Source of the DNA: JBGPBY01 sp041481485
GTDB taxonomy: Bacteria > Acidobacteriota > Terriglobia > 20CM-2-55-15
Reading direction: 5' to 3'
Length of the DNA stretch: 11,095 nucleotides
Assembly (NCBI GenBank): GCA_041481485.1
Contig: JBGPBY010000232.1
Coordinates: 1 to 11,095, forward strand
Both the position numbers and the translations under genes were made by a program. How positions within the stretch are numbered: the stretch's first letter is position 1; the number at the start of each line of letters is the position of its first letter. The notes below the pieces were generated by a model. It was given only the letters and a program-made list of their open reading frames with translations. It was not told the DNA's origin and did not search any database. Shown piece after piece: positions 7,594-11,095 of this stretch.

Positions 7594-9279
7594 TTAGGAC
7601 CACACCGACCAGCGGCCGGTGATCAAGACGTATGCCGCAATGAGTGCATTTGTCGTCGCATGCGCCAGGACCGCGTCGCACAGCCTGCGGCGGCGATAAA
7701 GGGCGATTGCAAAGAGAATTCCGGCGATCGTTCCCCCCAGCCAAAGCGCTCCATGCATGGCGCCGAACAGAATTGAAGATATGAGGAACGAAGCCCACGT
7801 AAACGAGCCCGGCGGCAGGTTTTGAAAATCCGGCCGGACGATACGCCGCGTGAGAAAGCCGCGAAATGCCAGTTCTTCGGCAATTGGCACAGTGGCCACA
7901 TATCCCACAACGCGCATGAACAGCCAGATTCCCGACAATCCGGAAGGCATTGCCTGCAATGCCGAGGGCCAGCCACTTTTCGAGTTTACGCCAGCCGGAG
8001 TCATCGCCAGCCAGATGGCAAATGTGATTGCGCCAATTCCAATCGCTTCCCACGACCAACGCCATTTCAGGTCTGCGTAACTGCGACGGTAAATCCAGAG
8101 GACAACCGCGACAGCAATGACTCTCACGGCATAGAGATAGTCGAATCCTGCGGAGAAGGCGCCCGTGATCATCGCACTCGCGATGATGGCTAAGAACGGT
8201 GCGAGATACGCTGCGGTAGGATTGAACTCTGCAACAGCGGCTGGCCGTTCCATCGGTTTCATGAAGTAGCCGCGGCGCGTCGTCAGGGCGACCAGCCCCA
8301 ATGCAACGCCGCTGAAGCTGAGCCACCCCGCTTGAGAATGAAAGCCTCCTCTTGCGATATCCGGCCAGCCGGACGATCCAATCACCACGAGTGCGGCAAT
8401 GCGGAAAATGTTCAGGATCCAAATGATGGCCGCGCCGAATGGAAAAAGCAGCAGAGCACTCGGAAAACGCAGGTGCTTCCTGGAGATCCAGACGTAGACA
8501 GACAGGAACGCAAGAATCAGGCCGATCCCTTCATACCCGGAACATTGCGGCGAAATCTCTACCCTGAATTTCGGAGTTCCGATGATGAGTTTTACAGGAT
8601 CAATTGTGGTTTGCGAATACAGGGATGCCAGCAGCCGCGCGACCAGCCGGAATGTCACTCGTGCAAGCGGCGTCCAGAACTCCATTGCGGCAAAACTGGA
8701 GATCCAGGCGATCGAGCCCGCCACGACGCCGCAAAGTATGCCAAGTCGACCTGTCTTCGCTGGCCGTTTCCAGATTTCGACTGGAAGTAATGCCACAGTC
8801 CATGTAACAAGCGTCGCGAATCCCGCCAATATCCAGAGGAGTACCCAGGCGGCAGGATAAGCCCGCGAAGACAACTGCCCGCTCATGACAACTGCGGTAA
8901 TCCGAAAGAATGCGGCAAAACAGATTAGTTGGTACGGGAGATAGCGGAGCACGGATGACGGACGGCGCGACAACTCTCCAGTTCGCAAAGCCGTCCAGAG
9001 TTCCGATCCGGTGAAGAGCAGAGTTGCTCCGGCAATCGCTATGGCCAGCCGAAGCAGCTGTGGCGTCCAGCCGATCGCGCGAGCCCATACGGAGGATTCA
9101 TTCTGAAGAACCTCTGTATCATAACTGACTGTGAGGTAAACGATTTCCAGTAGAAAGAGAGCGACCAGACCAAGCGGAACGGCAAGGCGAACTAAGGGCG
9201 CTGTTCTCGCCCTTGAAAGAATCCGGGAAGTCGGGGACGCGATCGTTGCGTTATTTCCGCCGGAGTCTTGAGACCACAA
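7594..9279 (-). CDS. xrtE: Exosortase E / CPBP-protease fusion, VPEID-CTERM system
   Basis: A multi-spanning membrane protein of 561 residues if it starts at the TTG ending at 9279. The N-terminal half is an exosortase, with the catalytic cysteine in SPQCSGYEG (Cys246), arginine in LNIFRIAAL (Arg293) and histidine in GGFHSQAGW (His314). The C-terminal half is a CPBP/CAAX-type (Abi) intramembrane protease with EELAFR (Glu468, Glu469, Arg473), FGAMH (His509) and HATTN (His540, Asn544). This fusion is the known exosortase E type, dedicated to VPEID-CTERM substrates, four of which lie directly upstream. An ATG at 9333 is also in frame but would overlap the upstream gene by 83 bp. The TTG start, with GGGGG 8 nt before it (9288-9292), overlaps by 29 bp. 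The start is therefore uncertain. Expected reaction: transpeptidation or cleavage at VPEID in the inner membrane. Confidence 0.9.
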   Translation of the reverse strand: MWSQDSGGNNATIASPTSRILSRARTAPLVRLAVPLGLVALFLLEIVYLTVSYDTEVLQNESSVWARAIGWTPQLLRLAIAIAGATLLFTGSELWTALRTGELSRRPSSVLRYLPYQLICFAAFFRITAVVMSGQLSSRAYPAAWVLLWILAGFATLVTWTVALLPVEIWKRPAKTGRLGILCGVVAGSIAWISSFAAMEFWTPLARVTFRLVARLLASLYSQTTIDPVKLIIGTPKFRVEISPQCSGYEGIGLILAFLSVYVWISRKHLRFPSALLLFPFGAAIIWILNIFRIAALVVIGSSGWPDIARGGFHSQAGWLSFSGVALGLVALTTRRGYFMKPMERPAAVAEFNPTAAYLAPFLAIIASAMITGAFSAGFDYLYAVRVIAVAVVLWIYRRSYADLKWRWSWEAIGIGAITFAIWLAMTPAGVNSKSGWPSALQAMPSGLSGIWLFMRVVGYVATVPIAEELAFRGFLTRRIVRPDFQNLPPGSFTWASFLISSILFGAMHGALWLGGTIAGILFAIALYRRRRLCDAVLAHATTNALIAAYVLITGRWSVWS

Positions 9280-9436
9280 CCAGGTAACCCCCAACCAACA
9301 ACGCGGCTGCGCTTCCGGCAATTCCCGCATCAATTTCCGGAACCGAGGTTACTCCCGCGAAAAGCGGCGTGGAAATCGCCGACAGAAACAAAACGCAGCC
9401 AACAACGAATTTCATAGGACCGGCAAATCGGCGCAT
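9251..9436 (-). CDS. VPEID-CTERM mini-protein, copy 4 (outer type)
   Basis: It has 61 residues: a basic start (MRR), a hydrophobic signal segment (VVGCVLFLSAISTPLFA, probable cleavage after Ala27), four residues (GVTS), then the sorting signal VPEID (32-36), a transmembrane helix and the basic end RLRRK. An internal ATG (9415) also exists. The ATG at 9436 is preferred because it puts the conserved Gly-Cys at residues 13-14, as in copies 2 and 3. No strong Shine-Dalgarno site is seen; the start lies 8 bp after the previous stop, so coupling is likely. Its tail (AG...GGYLVVVSRLRRK) resembles copy 1 more than copies 2 and 3. It is the predicted substrate of the exosortase that follows. Confidence 0.87.
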   Translation of the reverse strand: MRRFAGPMKFVVGCVLFLSAISTPLFAGVTSVPEIDAGIAGSAAALLVGGYLVVVSRLRRK

Positions 9437-9444
9437 GAGGCTTT

Positions 9445-9633
9445 TTACTTTCGACGCAACTTGGAAATGGCGATAAACCCACCGCCGAGGAGCAGCGCTA
9501 TCGCACTACTTGCGGTACTGCCGTCAATCTCCGGAACACCAGCTCCAGGAGTAGCAAATGCGGTGAGTGCTAACGCGTTCAGCATAAGAAAACAACCACA
9601 GACGACCCCAAAGCTCTTAATCAAATTCTTCAT
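9445..9633 (-). CDS. VPEID-CTERM mini-protein, copy 3 (inner type)
   Basis: It has 62 residues starting at ATG 9633 (MKNLIKS), with a weak GTGGAAA about nine bases upstream; a GTG at 9648 is possible but less likely. The signal segment VVCGCFLMLNALALTAFA probably ends at Ala27, leaving only TPGAG before VPEID (33-37). A transmembrane helix and the basic tail SKLRRK complete the exosortase sorting signal. The 30 residues from VPEID to the end are identical to copy 2 except for one (Thr/Met). Almost nothing is left as a mature domain, so the product after both cleavages would be a peptide of about ten residues or fewer. No other function can be assigned. Confidence 0.88.
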   Translation of the reverse strand: MKNLIKSFGVVCGCFLMLNALALTAFATPGAGVPEIDGSTASSAIALLLGGGFIAISKLRRK

Positions 9634-9657
9634 ATCAGAAATTTCCACCGCAGATTG

Positions 9658-9849
9658 TTATTTCCGACGCAACTTGGAAATGGCAATAAACCCCCCGCCG
9701 AGGAGCAGCGCAATAGCACTACTAGCCATACTACCGTCAATTTCTGGAACAGCTGCAGTAACTCTGGTAGCAAACGCGGAAAGTGCCAAAGCGTTCAGCA
9801 CGAGAAAACAACCACAGACGACCCCAAGGCCCCTTAACAAATTCTCCAT
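9658..9849 (-). CDS. VPEID-CTERM mini-protein, copy 2 (inner type)
   Basis: It has 63 residues starting at ATG 9849 (MENLLRG). AGAAGGA at 9860-9866 is a good Shine-Dalgarno site and decides this start over more distant ones in the same frame, which would run into the upstream gene. The layout matches copy 3: signal segment VVCGCFLVLNALALSAFA, probable cleavage after Ala27, six residues (TRVTAA), VPEID (34-38), transmembrane helix and SKLRRK. At DNA level the last 31 codons differ from copy 3 at 12 of 93 bases, almost all at third codon positions, so both copies are kept under purifying selection. It starts 19 bp after copy 1 ends, in the same operon. Confidence 0.88.
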   Translation of the reverse strand: MENLLRGLGVVCGCFLVLNALALSAFATRVTAAVPEIDGSMASSAIALLLGGGFIAISKLRRK

Positions 9850-9868
9850 TTCAAAGATATCCTTCTCA

Positions 9869-10063
9869 CTATTCTTTGCGCCGCATTCTGGACGCCAGAA
9901 CCAAATAACTGCCGACGATGAGAGCAACTGAACCACCCGTCAAACCTGCATCGATCTCAGGAACGTTGGGCGCCGCCCCATAAGCAATACCGGACAACCA
10001 GATGATGGCCAAAAGACAGCCCAAACCCTTTTGCAATAGCCGTACTGCACTTCCCAATTGCAT
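9869..10063 (-). CDS. VPEID-CTERM mini-protein, copy 1 (outer type), first gene of operon
   Basis: It has 64 residues starting at ATG 10063 (MQLGSAVRLLQKG), chosen because GGAGG sits 7 nt upstream; an in-frame TTG at 10081 lacks such a site. The signal segment GLGCLLAIIWLSGIAYGA is followed by probable cleavage near Ala30, three residues (APN), VPEID (34-38), a transmembrane helix and the basic tail SRMRRKE. It is the most divergent copy. Its tail (AGLTGGSVALIVGSYLVLAS) groups with copy 4. It should carry the operon's main translation start. It is the predicted target of the exosortase E/protease encoded three genes downstream. Confidence 0.87.
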   Translation of the reverse strand: MQLGSAVRLLQKGLGCLLAIIWLSGIAYGAAPNVPEIDAGLTGGSVALIVGSYLVLASRMRRKE

Positions 10064-10070
10064 CCCGTTT

Positions 10071-10075
10071 CCTCC
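10071..10075 (-). promoter_or_regulatory. Ribosome binding site of the VPEID operon
   Basis: GGAGG on the minus strand lies 7 nt before ATG 10063. It is the strongest Shine-Dalgarno site in the operon and fixes the start of the first mini-protein. Confidence 0.75.
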
Positions 10076-10232
10076 AGTCAAATCGGACTCCTATGGCAAT
10101 CCGGATTCCATGTGATACCCGCTTGCCGCCGGCACTTTGCTAACGAATCAACTTCAGTCGCTCTATGGGTTTGGGTTGGACAAGTGCGGTTTTCAAGAAC
10201 GCAATTCGCAATCGGCGATATTCAAAAAATGT

Positions 10233-10255
10233 TAAAACGTTTTACATACTGTAAA
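10233..10255. promoter_or_regulatory. Operator-like overlapping palindromes upstream of VPEID operon
   Basis: TAAAACGTTTTA (10233-10244) is a perfect palindrome, and TTTACA-TAC-TGTAAA (10241-10255) is a perfect inverted repeat; they overlap by four bases in an AT-rich patch about 170-190 bp ahead of the first VPEID gene. Such symmetric AT-rich sites are typical of dimeric repressor or activator binding. No known regulator motif is recognised. Confidence 0.4.
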
Positions 10256-10266
10256 TGAATTGAACA

Positions 10267-10531
10267 GTTCCCAGCCGCGTCTTCTCCGTACATTCGTGTT
10301 CCCAGCCGCGTTAGCGGCGGCAGTCCCTTAGCCCCCGGCGTGAACCGGGGGTAAAGAATCACAACGCCACACAGTGCCGTTAGGCACGACAGATCTATAA
10401 CTCCGATCCTCTCCACATCAGTTCTTCGGGCGCGGCCATTTTTAGATCTGTCGTGCCTCCGGCACTTTGTTTTTCGCGGAGTGTCTTTCCACCGGCTTAC
10501 GCCGGTGGCTAGCGAAGTGCCGCCGCTAACG
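10267..10531. repeat. Composite palindromic repeat cluster (MITE/REP-like)
   Basis: GTTCCCAGCCGCGT occurs twice (10267-10280 and 10298-10311). Then come hairpins: GCCGC-GTTA-GCGGC (10305-10318), CCCCCGG-CGTGAA-CCGGGGG (10332-10351), GTGCC-GTTA-GGCAC (10374-10387), GTGCC-TCC-GGCAC (10453-10465) and CCACCGGC-TTAC-GCCGGTGG (10489-10508). GACAGATCTA (10388-10397) is mirrored by TAGATCTGTC (10443-10452), so 10374-10465 is itself a large inverted repeat. The outer ends, 10309-10322 and 10518-10531, are 14-bp perfect inverted repeats. No coding sequence is seen. The right arm is interrupted at 10531 by the putative intron. Movement by a RAYT-like or other transposase in trans is plausible but not shown here. 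Confidence 0.75.
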
Positions 10532-11095
10532 GTGCGCCAGGCCAAGTCTGGCTTGTCTTGTAAGCTGAAAGGAGCTTACCCATGTAATGACCCGTTCAAC
10601 ACGGTAGCCGCGCAAGCGTGTGGAATTGGAGTAATCCACGACACGAAGCCTTGCAAGGCGAACTCGCGAGCCGTAGCGCAAGCGAACCTGATTCAGCCTC
10701 GTTAGCGTATGGGAGTGGCCAGTCTGTCGTAGCGGATGAAGCCGGATACCGGTGGCGAAGCAGCGGGTAAAGGCAGTCATCGGACTCTCCGGGGTGGTTG
10801 GGGACAGCGCGTGAGGAAAGATAAGCCAAGAAACCTGGGAGACCCGCATTGGAATTATGCGGGAGTCGGACAGCCCATAGTAGCGGGGAAGCGAGTAACG
10901 ATCGTGGAGCGAAGGGGCTGAAGGTAAACGTGCAACTGTAAGAGGAGGAGAAAGCCGCTTGGATGAAAATCCCACTAGGCTCTTGTCAATAAAGTTGTGT
11001 TTGAGGGATGACTCATCGGGCTTCCTCAAATCGAGATTGAAATAGAGCGTTGAGCTGAGAAAGGGCCGCGGCGATGCCTCGTGCAACGGTTCTCC
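10532..11095 (+). mobile_element. Group II intron, 5' part (ribozyme domains), truncated by window end
   Basis: The sequence begins with GTGCGCC, a typical bacterial group II intron 5' end, and runs on as GC-rich, hairpin-dense non-coding DNA. The strongest evidence is an exon-intron match: CGTTAGCG at 10700-10707 is exactly complementary to CGCTAACG at 10524-10531, the eight bases immediately before the boundary, as expected of EBS1 and IBS1. Text such as AGTCGGACAGCCCATAGTAG (10862-10881) resembles what I remember of the region ahead of intron-encoded reverse transcriptases. No reverse transcriptase is encoded within the window; it would start after 11095. I see no secure domain V or VI and could not identify EBS2. 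A different structured RNA cannot be excluded. Confidence 0.7.

Larger units (their letters stand above)
10064..10266. other. Leader and presumed promoter region of the VPEID operon
   Basis: No gene is seen here. Besides the ribosome binding site it holds a near-palindrome GGCAATCCGGATTCC (10095-10109), a small palindrome TGCCGCCGGCA (10124-10134) that resembles pieces of the neighbouring repeat cluster, and the AT-rich double palindrome at 10233-10255. I could not pick a confident -35/-10 pair, so the transcription start is undetermined. The open reading frame on the plus strand through this stretch has no family features and no good ribosome site. Confidence 0.5.

Noticed and set aside
7454..8422. 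Minus-strand open frame of 322 residues
   Set aside because: It overlaps the exosortase/protease in another frame, is rich in Arg and Cys without any motif, and conflicts with a gene whose catalytic motifs are intact.
9461..9931. Plus-strand open frame of 156 residues with an apparent internal protein repeat
   Set aside because: The repeat is simply the antisense image of the duplicated VPEID genes. The substitution pattern (third positions of the minus-strand frame) shows that the minus strand is the coding one.
9251..10063. Lipobox in the mini-proteins
   Set aside because: The Gly-Cys comes before rather than after the hydrophobic stretch and the -3/-2 residues do not fit a lipobox in all copies, so lipoprotein processing is not supported.
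10267..10531. CRISPR array
   Set aside because: The repeated units are palindromes of different sequence with irregular spacing and mixed orientation, and no cas genes are nearby.
10736..10921. Possible small gene of 61 residues in the putative intron
   Set aside because: It lies within the ribozyme region, has no good ribosome binding site and ends well before the expected reverse transcriptase start. At most it is coding-like text upstream of the intron protein.
11045..11095. Possible domain V of the group II intron (GAGC...GGTTC pairing near the window end)
   Set aside because: The ends pair, but the spacing is much longer than the compact hairpin with a short tetraloop expected of domain V, so I do not call an intron 3' end.

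Overview
The window most likely comes from an acidobacterium of the Solibacter/Bryobacter type. This is an inference from three things: a very large Oar-like TonB-dependent receptor with an N-terminal carboxypeptidase-regulatory domain, a separate secreted protein built of the same kind of domain, and many short palindromic repeats in the intergenic DNA. No rRNA or tRNA gene is present to confirm it.

Layout. Positions 1-182 hold pieces of two dispersed repeat families. Two plus-strand genes follow: a YciI-family protein (183-479) and a secreted protein with carboxypeptidase-regulatory-like domains (573-1643). Both converge on a giant minus-strand TonB-dependent receptor (1868-6616). Between the convergent genes lies a perfect 28-bp inverted repeat (1735-1762 and 1811-1838).

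From 10063 down to 6781 runs a compact minus-strand operon. It starts with four tandem mini-proteins of 61-64 residues, each consisting almost only of a signal peptide and a VPEID-CTERM sorting signal. Next comes a fused exosortase/CPBP-protease (XrtE type), followed after a 3-bp gap by a sterol desaturase/fatty acid hydroxylase family gene. Exosortase catalytic residues (Cys, Arg, His) and CPBP motifs (EExxxR, FxxxH, HxxxN) are all visible. By-eye signal-peptidase cleavage would leave only 3-6 residues ahead of VPEID, so the system looks as if it makes short peptides or tiny membrane peptides rather than sorting large exoproteins. This is the most interesting part of the window.

The gene-free stretch 10064-10531 holds the operon leader, with a good Shine-Dalgarno site and an operator-like double palindrome, and then a composite cluster of nested hairpins bounded by 14-bp inverted repeats. 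From 10532 to the window end is the 5' part of what appears to be a group II intron. It interrupts the right arm of that cluster, and its putative EBS1 (10700-10707) is perfectly complementary to the 8 bases just before the insertion point. The intron-encoded protein, if any, lies outside the window.
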